Shown here: positions 6,504-13,022 of the stretch, in pieces
How the letters are laid out: each line of letters begins with the position of its first letter
How positions within the stretch are numbered: position 1 is the first letter of the stretch
Source of the DNA: Oscillospiraceae bacterium
Lineage (GTDB): Bacteria; Bacillota; Clostridia; Oscillospirales; Ruminococcaceae
Length of the DNA: 13,030 bases
Direction of reading: 5' to 3'
NCBI GenBank assembly: GCA_017544185.1
Contig: JAFYEQ010000129.1
Location: forward strand, 1-13,030
Notes under the pieces: generated by a model
The model's database searches: none
What the model was told of the DNA's origin: nothing
The model's input: only the letters and a program-made list of their open reading frames with translations
Translations under genes and position numbers: made by a program

Positions 6504-8462
6504 ATGAAAGAACACAGCGGAAGACATAAGGTGATAGGCATCGTATGCGCGGGGCTGCATGATACAGGCGCACAGAATGCTATGCTGGCGATAATAAAGG
6601 AAGCTGAGGCGAGAGGCTACAAGGTCATCGTCTTTACTAACTTTACCTACTATCATATAGAATACACCCCCGCCGAGGTAAATATATTCAAGCTGATCGG
6701 AAAGCCTGTGCTGGACGGTCTTATACTCATGCCCGAGACCATCAAGAGCACTGATGTCTGGGAGATGGTGCTGGCGGACGCAAAGGCTACAGGCCTTCCC
6801 TTCGTATGCGTAGACAGGGACGTACCCGACTGCGTGAGCATCACCTTCGACTACGGCGGGGCCTTTGAACAGGTCATGCGCCATATGGTCGAGGTACATA
6901 AGCCCAAGCGCATAAACTTCATCGGCGGCATGGAGAACAACAGCTTCTCCGATGAAAGGCTGAACGTGTTCAAGAAGGTGCTCGCTGATAACGGCCTGGA
7001 CTTCGATCCCGAGCGCTTCGGCTACGGCGACTTCTGGGAGACCCCTACACTGGAGGTACTGGATAAGTTCTATACATCCGGACAGGAGCCCCCAGACGCC
7101 ATACTCTGCGTCAACGACACGGAGGCTATGACCACCTGCAACTATCTTCGCAAGAAGGGCATAGACGTGCCGAGAGATGTGATCGTCAACGGCTTTGACG
7201 GCATCGAGGAGGAGAAGTACACCTTCCCCCGCCTTACCACCGCAGAGATCGACCTGGACGGCATGTCCGACAAGACACTGGATCTTTTGGAGCAGCTCAT
7301 GAGCGGCGAACAGGTCACCGAACGGCTCACCGTGATACCCTACACACTGAGGATATCCCAGTCCTGCGGCTGTAAGCCCATAGAGGAGGGCGAGAAGGTC
7401 AATAAGCTTTTGGATCTGTTCGTCAACAGGAAGGATCTGGAGCGCCACGAGCGCAGGATGTTCGAATACTGCGCACATACCGAGTCACTGGACAGCTACG
7501 ACCAGCTCGCAAAGCTGCTCCCCTTCTTCTGTGAGTGTCCCACATGGTGCTGCATCGAGACAGATCTGCTCCATGATGACGACGATGACAAGGAGCAGGA
7601 GGACTATCTCACCACGGGCACTGTCGCTTCTGCGGTAGCCGATGCCCGCAAGGTATCGGGCGCTGATACCGCACACGACCCGGATATGACTATGGTAGCC
7701 CACTGCAGGAACAAAGGCAACGAGCAGTTCGAGGACACCTATGTGTTCGATGTGCCCATACGTCACGATGAGATACTGCCGGATCTTGACTCTGTATTCG
7801 ACGACTACGGCGCTCTGCTGATAGCTCCCATGAGCTACCAGGGCAACAGTATGGGATATATGGCCGCTGCGATGGACAGCGAGGGCTTCAACTTCCTGTT
7901 CACTCAGAGGATCATCAGCAATACCAACCAGATATTCGAGACACTGAAGACCAAGATACGCCTGCAGAAGGCATACGCCAAGGTAGCGGATATGCATATG
8001 CGCGACCCCATGACGGGAATATACAACCGCCGCGGCTTCTATATGCGCATGGCAGAGCTCACGGAGAGCGGCACCACCAGCTTCTCGCTGTTCTCTGTGG
8101 ACCTTGACAGGCTGAAGTATATCAACGACACCTTCGGCCACTACGCAGGCGACAAGGCTATAATAATGGCTGCTGACATAGTACATCGGGCTGCGGGGCA
8201 GGGCGCGGTATGCGCACGCTTCGGCGGCGATGAGTTCATCGTCGTCATACCCGACGGTGAGGACGCTGTCAGGTATATCGACCGCGTCAACGAGGAAGCC
8301 GAGGCAGTCAACGCATCGGGCAAGGAGCCCTTCCGCATCGGCGTCAGCATAGGACGGGCAGATCTTCGCATCACCGACCGTGAGAACATCGACACCGCTA
8401 TGAAGGCAGCCGACGAGAAGATGTACGAATGCAAGCGCAGGCACCACGCCGAGCGCAGATAG
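6504..8462 (+). CDS. LacI-type ligand-binding domain fused to GGDEF diguanylate cyclase
   Basis: GGDEF enzymes make cyclic di-GMP from two GTP. The 652-aa protein begins directly with a periplasmic-binding-protein fold of the LacI/PurR regulator type (about residues 8-291). Visible parts are VIGIVCAGLHD, DGLILMP, FVCVDRD, NFIGG, DAILCVNDTEA and GFDG; the domain closes with SCGC (Cys288, Cys290). No helix-turn-helix, signal peptide or membrane span is present, so it should be a soluble cytoplasmic sensor. A roughly 200-residue middle region with an acidic run near 355 may be GAF-like, which is uncertain. The cyclase domain (about 490-648) has DPMTG (Asp501 onward), the metal Asp533 in VDLDRLKYIND, and an intact GGDEF at 574-578, so activity is expected. 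The RxxD inhibitory site is missing: GQGA occupies that position. Start chosen: ATG 6504, about 40 nt after the promoter at 6428-6456; the ribosome site is weak. The ligand is probably a sugar or nucleoside, by family. Confidence 0.93.
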   Translation: MKEHSGRHKVIGIVCAGLHDTGAQNAMLAIIKEAEARGYKVIVFTNFTYYHIEYTPAEVNIFKLIGKPVLDGLILMPETIKSTDVWEMVLADAKATGLPFVCVDRDVPDCVSITFDYGGAFEQVMRHMVEVHKPKRINFIGGMENNSFSDERLNVFKKVLADNGLDFDPERFGYGDFWETPTLEVLDKFYTSGQEPPDAILCVNDTEAMTTCNYLRKKGIDVPRDVIVNGFDGIEEEKYTFPRLTTAEIDLDGMSDKTLDLLEQLMSGEQVTERLTVIPYTLRISQSCGCKPIEEGEKVNKLLDLFVNRKDLERHERRMFEYCAHTESLDSYDQLAKLLPFFCECPTWCCIETDLLHDDDDDKEQEDYLTTGTVASAVADARKVSGADTAHDPDMTMVAHCRNKGNEQFEDTYVFDVPIRHDEILPDLDSVFDDYGALLIAPMSYQGNSMGYMAAAMDSEGFNFLFTQRIISNTNQIFETLKTKIRLQKAYAKVADMHMRDPMTGIYNRRGFYMRMAELTESGTTSFSLFSVDLDRLKYINDTFGHYAGDKAIIMAADIVHRAAGQGAVCARFGGDEFIVVIPDGEDAVRYIDRVNEEAEAVNASGKEPFRIGVSIGRADLRITDRENIDTAMKAADEKMYECKRRHHAERR

Positions 8463-8465
8463 ACC

Positions 8466-8494
8466 TACAGCGCCATGCGATGCATGGCGCTGTA
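8466..8494. repeat. 13-bp perfect hairpin just after the cyclase stop codon
   Basis: TACAGCGCCATGC (8466-8478) and GCATGGCGCTGTA (8482-8494) are exact complements around the 3-nt loop GAT. The stem starts 4 nt after the TAG at 8460-8462. There is no T run (TCATAG follows), so it is at best a weak terminator; it may stabilise the 3' end or act on translation of the frame that continues through it. Confidence 0.8.
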
Positions 8495-8945
8495 TCATAG
8501 CAGGAGGCATTACGCTATCCAACAGGCCGCGATACGAAAGAAGTCCTTCGAGCTGAACTACAACGGCGGCACCATATGGTGTGATACTATTTCTTCCTCT
8601 ATGTATAGACGATCTCTCCGTCCGAAAGCCGTATACGATGGCTTTCGGACGTATTTCTCGTCTATACATAGGTCAGAAAGTAGTATAAGAGCCTTCTCAA
8701 GACCCTCCGTATCCGCCTTTATGATAATAGATCTGGATGAGACGGACATCACCGACCGTATCGCAGATACGATAGTGACCGCTATCATGGAGACCGAAAA
8801 GATATTCAGGAAGATCGCGTTCGTCGGGGTCGATAAGCATCTGCGCAGGACATTTGACCGCATCAAGAGCAAGGGTATCATGGTGGGATACTTTTCCGAC
8901 TATGAAAAAGCCAAGGAGTGGTCGTTCACGTATCGACCATACTAA
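8475..8945 (+). CDS. small STAS/SpoIIAA-like protein, start uncertain, carrying a palindromic segment
   Basis: The frame is open for 156 codons from the first ATG (8475). The C-terminal part, from MIIDLDETDITDRI to FSDYEKAKEWSF, reads like the beta-strand/helix pattern of STAS or SpoIIAA-like proteins, ending in the EKAKEW motif common there; this is my impression, not a search result. Upstream, FELNYNGGTIWCD looks like normal coding sequence. Between them, codons 37-70 lie in a 103-nt nested inverted repeat. The true start is unclear. ATG 8475 lies inside a hairpin stem without a ribosome site. AGGAGG (8502-8507) has no ATG, GTG or TTG behind it, only an in-frame ATC at 8517. ATG 8601 and 8721 also lack ribosome sites. 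The frame is the same as that of the preceding cyclase, whose stop is at 8460-8462. It may be a real gene with an inserted element, a rare-start gene, or a decaying gene. Confidence 0.5.
   Translation: MRCMALYHSRRHYAIQQAAIRKKSFELNYNGGTIWCDTISSSMYRRSLRPKAVYDGFRTYFSSIHRSESSIRAFSRPSVSAFMIIDLDETDITDRIADTIVTAIMETEKIFRKIAFVGVDKHLRRTFDRIKSKGIMVGYFSDYEKAKEWSFTYRPY
8502..8507 (+). promoter_or_regulatory. strong ribosome binding site without a canonical start codon
   Basis: AGGAGG is as good as any site in the window, yet the next 13 nt contain no ATG, GTG or TTG in any frame. The only plausible in-frame codon is ATC at 8517-8519, 9 nt downstream. Confidence 0.5.
8584..8686. repeat. 103-nt nested inverted repeat inside the STAS-like frame
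   Basis: Three concentric stems are present. The outer one is ATACTATTTC (8584-8593) with GAAA-g-TAGTAT (8676-8686), a single bulge. The middle one is CTATGTATAGACGA (8599-8612) with its exact complement (8658-8671). The inner one is CGTCCGAAAGCC (8619-8630) with its exact complement (8640-8651), around a 9-nt loop. The internal loops are small and nearly symmetrical. No T run follows. It resembles a small mobile palindromic element or a structured RNA; it is open in frame on both strands. Confidence 0.85.
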
Positions 8946-8976
8946 AAAGACTGCTGTGTCACGACACAGCAGTCTT
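8944..8976 (-). terminator. convergent terminator, strongest for murA
   Basis: AAGACTGCTGTGTC (8947-8960) and GACACAGCAGTCTT (8963-8976) are exact 14-bp complements. On the minus strand the stem is followed by a T run (complement of the A residues at 8944-8948), a classic terminator starting 5 nt after the murA stop. On the plus strand only CTTACTT follows, so it stops the STAS-side transcript less well. It overlaps the STAS-like stop at 8943-8945. Confidence 0.85.
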
Positions 8977-8981
8977 ACTTA

Positions 8982-10265
8982 TCACATGGCCTTGCGCTGT
9001 GCAGGCCCCGGTACGGTGCGCTTGACTATGTCAGCGCCCAGTCCCTGCAGCTTCTGTACTATGTTCTCATAGCCGCGCTCGATATGGTATATATCATCTA
9101 TCTCGGTGACGCCGCTGGCAGCCAGGCCCGCTATCACCAGTGCAGCTCCTGCTCTAAGGTCGGGAGCCGTGACGGGAGCGCCGTAGAGCTTGCCCACGCC
9201 GTCTATGACGGCTACGCGCCCTTCCACGGAGATGTCTGCGCCCATGCGGCGGAGCTCATCCACGTAGCGGAAGCGATTGTTGAATATATCCTCGGTGACT
9301 ATGCTCGTGCCCTCAGCCAGACACAGCAGTGTGGATATCTGAGGCTGCATATCCGTAGGGAAGCCCGGGTGAGGCTGGGTCTTGATGGATGTCTTCACCA
9401 GAGGGCCGTCAACTGTGATACGAACGCTGTCGTCGAACTCCTCTACATTCACGCCTATCTTCATCAGCTTCTGAGTGATGGACTCCAGGTGCTTGGGTAT
9501 GACGTTCTTTATGAGCACATCGCCTCTCGTGGCAGCGGCTGCCACCATATACGTGCCCGCCTCGATCTGGTCGGGTATGATAGCGTACTGTGTGCCCTTG
9601 AGGGAGCGCACGCCGCGTATCTTTATCACATCAGTACCGGCGCCCATGATGTCTGCGCCCATGGAGTTGAGGAAGTTGGCCAGATCTACGATATGGGGCT
9701 CCTTGGCTGCATTCTCTATGATAGTGAGGCCTGTAGCCCTTACGGACGCCAGTATGGCATTGATCGTAGCGCCCACAGTAACGGTATCGAAGTATATCTG
9801 CGAGCCGATGAGCATATCAGCAGATATATCTATCATGCCGTTGTCACGGCGGCACATCGCGCCCAGAGCGGTGAACGCCTTCAGATGCTGGTCTATGGGA
9901 CGGTCGCCCAGGTTGCATCCGCCGGGCATAGCAACTCTTGCTCTGCGGAACTTGCCCAGCAGTGTGCCGAGGAAGTAGTAGGACGCCCTCATATGGCGTG
10001 CCAGATCGTAGGGTACGACGGGGTCGGTGATCTGAGTGGCATCTATGCGGTAGGTGCCACCGCCCAGGTCTTCCACCTTAGCTCCCATCTCGTATAGTAT
10101 CCTCAGTGAGATCGATACGTCGCTTATATCGGGGACGTTCTCGATGACACAGGGCTCATCGGACAGTATAACGGCGGGGATGATAGCTACCACAGCGTTC
10201 TTAGCGCCGCTGATGGTGACCTCGCCTTCCAGCCGTCTGCCGCCCTTGATAATAAATTTATCCAA
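8982..10265 (-). CDS. murA: UDP-N-acetylglucosamine 1-carboxyvinyltransferase (MurA)
   Basis: MurA transfers enolpyruvate from PEP to UDP-GlcNAc, the first committed step of peptidoglycan synthesis in the cytoplasm, and is the fosfomycin target. The 427-aa product is the normal family length. It begins (L)DKFIIKGGRRLEGEVTISGAKNA, with the substrate-binding Lys22-Asn23. The PEP-binding loop MPGGCNLGDRP carries Cys117, the residue alkylated by fosfomycin, so the enzyme should be sensitive. The start is taken as TTG at 10265: it gives the family's standard M-D-K-F opening and has GGGAGG (10276-10281) 10 nt upstream. An in-frame ATG at 10298 would add eleven residues containing that ribosome site in their codons. 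It is a single-gene unit with its own promoter at 10398-10406 and terminator at 8944-8976. Firmicutes often have two paralogues (MurA/MurZ); which one this is cannot be told here. Confidence 0.96.
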   Translation of the reverse strand: MDKFIIKGGRRLEGEVTISGAKNAVVAIIPAVILSDEPCVIENVPDISDVSISLRILYEMGAKVEDLGGGTYRIDATQITDPVVPYDLARHMRASYYFLGTLLGKFRRARVAMPGGCNLGDRPIDQHLKAFTALGAMCRRDNGMIDISADMLIGSQIYFDTVTVGATINAILASVRATGLTIIENAAKEPHIVDLANFLNSMGADIMGAGTDVIKIRGVRSLKGTQYAIIPDQIEAGTYMVAAAATRGDVLIKNVIPKHLESITQKLMKIGVNVEEFDDSVRITVDGPLVKTSIKTQPHPGFPTDMQPQISTLLCLAEGTSIVTEDIFNNRFRYVDELRRMGADISVEGRVAVIDGVGKLYGAPVTAPDLRAGAALVIAGLAASGVTEIDDIYHIERGYENIVQKLQGLGADIVKRTVPGPAQRKAM

Positions 10266-10275
10266 GATATAAGAT

Positions 10276-10281
10276 CCTCCC
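10276..10281 (-). promoter_or_regulatory. murA ribosome binding site, decides the TTG start
   Basis: GGGAGG on the minus strand lies 10 nt before the TTG at 10265-10263. It sits inside the extension that an ATG start at 10298 would create, which argues for TTG. Confidence 0.7.
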
Positions 10282-10345
10282 GGTGGATCCGCGGACATGT
10301 CCTCTCGGGCATATCGTTATGTGCTTTTGCAGGTGCATCAGCACG

Positions 10346-10375
10346 GATCCGTATACGATCCGTACGGTACGGACC
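10346..10375. repeat. three 8-nt repeats at 11-nt steps in the murA leader
   Basis: GATCCGTA occurs at 10346-10353 and 10357-10364, and an inverted near-copy TACGGACC at 10368-10375. All start 11 nt apart, close to one DNA turn. The last two can pair as an 8-bp stem with a 3-nt loop. They lie about 15-45 nt downstream of the predicted murA transcription start, where an operator or a leader hairpin could act. Confidence 0.55.
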
Positions 10376-10397
10376 GCTCGCCTTTTACAGCCTATAT

Positions 10398-10406
10398 ATT
10401 ATAGCA
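10398..10406 (-). promoter_or_regulatory. extended -10 promoter of murA
   Basis: Minus-strand TGCTATAAT gives a consensus -10 (TATAAT, 10403-10398) with the TGn extension. Only a weak T-rich -35 (TTTTCT) lies 17 nt upstream, as is common for extended -10 promoters. Transcription should start near 10391, leaving a leader of about 125 nt. Confidence 0.75.
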
Positions 10407-10577
10407 TATTTTGCTCAAAAAGAAAAGTCTTTTTGGATGTAATAATATACGTAATTTTTCGCTGGATATGACAGATAATGTCGATATTCACCAAAAACAG
10501 CCCTATTGTTTACAACATAATGACAATAACGGGGCCGTCGTAACCCTTTTGTAACATATACCGGCGGTGAAAGAGCG
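10407..10577. other. AT-rich gap between murA promoter and GH25 gene, no gene seen
   Basis: The murA-GH25 gap (10266-10638, 373 nt) holds the murA leader and promoter and, near the other end, a hairpin at 10578-10604. In between I see no gene or RNA. An 8-bp inverted repeat CAAAAAGA/TCTTTTTG (10416-10423, 10428-10435) overlaps the murA -35 region. TATTGT/ACAATA (10504-10509, 10523-10528) could form a weak loop. Confidence 0.5.
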
Positions 10578-10604
10578 GACGCAGGGACATTCGCCCCTGC
10601 CGTC
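10578..10604 (-). terminator. possible terminator of the GH25 unit
   Basis: On the minus strand GACG-g-CAGGG pairs with CCCTGCGTC (nine pairs, one bulged G) around an 8-nt loop, 35 nt after the GH25 stop. The downstream sequence is only mildly T-rich (CGCTCTTTC), so termination strength is doubtful. Confidence 0.4.
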
Positions 10605-10638
10605 ACCTTAGCGACCCGCCCCACGATCTGCCCGACGG

Positions 10639-12054
10639 TCACTTTATGAGCACGTCGAAGTCCACGTCGCCGTAGATGCCGTCGATACGGCCGTCGCTGC
10701 ACATCTGCCACATGAAGTAGTCGCCCTCGTAGTTGGAGGTGGCTCCAAGCTTGGTGTAATGGGCGAGCCACGTCTTGGCGTCAACGTCCCATACATTGTT
10801 GAGGTAGTTCTTGCTGCCGTAGAGGCAAGCCTCATAGCCTGCATCGTTCATGCGCTCCTCGAACTGCTCATAGAGCTCATTGAGCTTGTGGAGACTCATA
10901 TGATAGCGCTGATAGTGGCCGAACTCCTCCCAGTCGAAGGATACGGGCAGATCCAGCTCCTCTCCGTCCAGCTTCTCGAGTATCCAGTCGCACATCTCAT
11001 CCACGCGCTTCTCGCTGTCGGAGTCGGTATAGAAGTATACGCCCACCTTCAGGCCTGCGGCCTTGGCCTCGCGTATATTGCGGTCGAAGCATATATCCTC
11101 GTATATCCCCTTGGTATCGGCGCCTATGCGCATCATGACGAAGCTGCAGCCAGCAGCGCGGAGCTTCCTGAAGTCCACCTCGTCGCCCTGCCACTTAGAT
11201 ATATCTATGCCCAGCTCGCCCATATCCCCGTAGTTCTCTGCGAAGTCATCGAAGGATATATAGCTGCCGGAAGGGGTATACCCGCTGTCGCCGCCGGGCT
11301 CGTATACCGTAACGGTGGCGTTCCAGTCAGTGGTATTTCCCGAGGAGTCGGATGCATAGGCATGTACACGGTAGCTTCCCACTGTGTCAGTATCCACGTC
11401 GCCGCTCCAGGTTATGGTCACGTCGTCATCGTAGTAGTCGCCCACGCCCACGTAGTCTTTCAGGTCGAACTCATTGCCCTTGCGTATGCTGATATCCCCC
11501 GCGTTGAGCAGCACCGGAGGCGTAGTATCCACGCCCCTGAAGCTGAACTTCTCCACATGCTCCTCGCCGTAGAGCTCGTAGCGCAGCTTCACAGCATAGC
11601 TGCCTACCTTTGTGATATGGTAGGTGAAGGTGGATGAGCATACAGCCCCCTCGGGGATCAGGTCGCGGGCGGTGACGGTGCTGAACACCTCAAACGCAGG
11701 CGCATCGGCGCGGGACGAGCCGATCGCAGCAAGATCGGTGAACCCATCTTCGCTGTCGGTCATCTCCACCTTCGCGGGAGAATAGGCCGTCTCGGTCACA
11801 GATGCCTCGGTCTTAGCTGTCTCGGACACAGTTACCGTCTCCGATGGAGCAGTCTCCGTTTGACCCATCTCAACGGGAACAGGCTCCGATAAGGTCACGG
11901 GAGCCTCAGTCACAGGTGCCTCGGTCACAACAGCCACGGCGGTCTCGGACAGGGACAGCGCCACCTGCGGTGCGGCGGGGATCTCCTCTGACATACACGC
12001 TGTCGAGAACGCTGTCATGCCGACAACAGATAATACAGTCAATATCTTTCTCAT
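10639..12054 (-). CDS. secreted GH25 lysozyme (muramidase), probable lipoprotein with Ig-like domain
   Basis: GH25 enzymes hydrolyse the MurNAc-GlcNAc bond of peptidoglycan. The 471-aa protein starts with a short signal peptide ending FSTAC (Cys20). This looks like a lipoprotein site, although the position usually held by Leu is atypical. A Thr/Val/Glu-rich linker (about 35-95) leads to a beta-rich region (about 120-175), an Ig-like domain opened by DTTPPV (residues 176-250) and the catalytic domain (about 278-471). Catalytic-site residues visible are Asp284 in GIDISKWQG, Asp374 and Glu376 in FDWEE, and the C-terminal MWQMCSDG...GDVDFDV block, so it should be active. The start at 12054 is preferred because AGGAG lies 5 nt upstream and the signal peptide begins there. 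An ATG at 12084 overlaps the previous stop as ATGA but lacks a site. It follows the membrane-protein gene by 26 nt in one operon and probably remodels the cell's own wall. Confidence 0.92.
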   Translation of the reverse strand: MRKILTVLSVVGMTAFSTACMSEEIPAAPQVALSLSETAVAVVTEAPVTEAPVTLSEPVPVEMGQTETAPSETVTVSETAKTEASVTETAYSPAKVEMTDSEDGFTDLAAIGSSRADAPAFEVFSTVTARDLIPEGAVCSSTFTYHITKVGSYAVKLRYELYGEEHVEKFSFRGVDTTPPVLLNAGDISIRKGNEFDLKDYVGVGDYYDDDVTITWSGDVDTDTVGSYRVHAYASDSSGNTTDWNATVTVYEPGGDSGYTPSGSYISFDDFAENYGDMGELGIDISKWQGDEVDFRKLRAAGCSFVMMRIGADTKGIYEDICFDRNIREAKAAGLKVGVYFYTDSDSEKRVDEMCDWILEKLDGEELDLPVSFDWEEFGHYQRYHMSLHKLNELYEQFEERMNDAGYEACLYGSKNYLNNVWDVDAKTWLAHYTKLGATSNYEGDYFMWQMCSDGRIDGIYGDVDFDVLIK

Positions 12055-12080
12055 ACAGTCTCCTTCCGGTCGTTCGGCTC

Positions 12081-12971
12081 TCATTCATCAGATGTGGCGG
12101 GAGCCTTGCGGTGTTCGGATATATACCCTCTCCAAAGGGCAACGGCATCGTCGAAGTTCTTCTGCATCTTTTCTTCGCTCATGCCGAAGGTCTTTACAGG
12201 CTTGCGGAAGGATACGTACAGCTCGCTGTCGTCCATATCCTCATAGCCGATGATCTCCTTGAAATCCGTGCCTGACAGACGGTAGCCTATCTCCTCGGCG
12301 TACTCATCCCCGGGGAACAGCTCTCTCGCGTCGACGAATACGTCCTCCTCGACGCCCAACGTCTCGTAGGCCTTCATATTGCCTATTATCATTATAGTGG
12401 TGCCAGACTGGAACTCGCCTATCAGCTTGGTACGGTCGGCCTGAGCAAGGTACAGGGACGCGCTGTCCATATCGGTATACCCCGCGGGCACGTAGTACAG
12501 CTTTGCCAGCCCCTTGCGGTCGTGGTTCACGTCGGGAGCATAGGCGGACCAGCACTCCTTGATATTGTCGCACAGATAGGTCATATTGTAGTCGTCAGCT
12601 ATGAACATGGCCTGAACGTCGGGGCGCTCCGCCTGCAGCTGATCGACGGTGATGAACACTATAAAGAACACGCATACAGCGATTGCTATCACATGGAACT
12701 TGTAGTGGTAGAAGAAGTTGGATATCTTCTCCTTAAGGGTATACTCGCGCTTCTCGGGCTCGGGCTCGCGCTCGATATCCTCCTCATCTATCTGTCCCTG
12801 CTTGAGCTTGATCAGCTCCAGCTTCTCGCGGCGGAGCTTCTCCTCGTACTCACGGCGGATGGCTTCGTCCTCCTTGGCCTGTTGCAGAGACCTCTCCGCG
12901 TCACGGTGCAGCTCCTCGGAACGCTGCTTCTTCTCATGTTCCTCTATCTTCTCGAGCAGATCGTTTTTCAT
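12081..12971 (-). CDS. single-pass membrane protein with N-terminal coiled coil, function unknown
   Basis: I do not recognise a named family. The 296-aa protein has a highly charged Glu/Lys/Arg helix typical of a coiled coil (about 1-58), an acidic stretch (61-73), one membrane segment (about 92-110, preceded by FFYHYKFH) and a roughly 185-residue outer domain. The (Y/F)HYK(F/W)H-type sequence before a membrane segment is, from memory, common in uncharacterised Clostridia proteins. Positive residues before the span predict the coiled coil inside and the C-terminal domain outside. No catalytic motif is evident. The start at 12971 is set by AAAGGG (12980-12985), 8 nt upstream, and by the promoter: the further in-frame ATG at 13022 lies within the -35 box and could not be transcribed from it. 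It is the first gene of a unit with the GH25 lysozyme, so a role in wall metabolism or in regulating the lysozyme is a reasonable guess only. Confidence 0.8.
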   Translation of the reverse strand: MKNDLLEKIEEHEKKQRSEELHRDAERSLQQAKEDEAIRREYEEKLRREKLELIKLKQGQIDEEDIEREPEPEKREYTLKEKISNFFYHYKFHVIAIAVCVFFIVFITVDQLQAERPDVQAMFIADDYNMTYLCDNIKECWSAYAPDVNHDRKGLAKLYYVPAGYTDMDSASLYLAQADRTKLIGEFQSGTTIMIIGNMKAYETLGVEEDVFVDARELFPGDEYAEEIGYRLSGTDFKEIIGYEDMDDSELYVSFRKPVKTFGMSEEKMQKNFDDAVALWRGYISEHRKAPATSDE

Positions 12972-12993
12972 AGACACATCCCTTTCGCATACC

Positions 12994-13022
12994 ATTATAC
13001 CACATACGCCGAAGATTTTCAA
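12994..13022 (-). promoter_or_regulatory. strong sigma-A promoter of the membrane protein-lysozyme operon
   Basis: On the minus strand TTGAAA (13022-13017) and TATAAT (12999-12994) are spaced by 17 nt, and a TGG before the -10 adds the extended element. Transcription would start near 12987, giving a very short leader of about 16 nt before the ATG at 12971. Confidence 0.87.

Noticed and set aside
7485..8669. 394-codon open frame on the minus strand opposite the sensor-cyclase gene
   Set aside because: It lies antisense to a gene with clear domains, has no recognisable motif, and its N-terminus is merely the mirror image of the palindrome at 8584-8686.
9084..10097. 337-codon plus-strand open frame inside murA
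   Set aside because: It is the antisense shadow of an intact MurA; no ribosome site or domain supports it.
10759..11637. 292-codon plus-strand frame over the GH25 gene
   Set aside because: The minus-strand GH25 domain is unmistakable; the plus-strand product is low-complexity Ile/Val/Ala/Leu without motifs.
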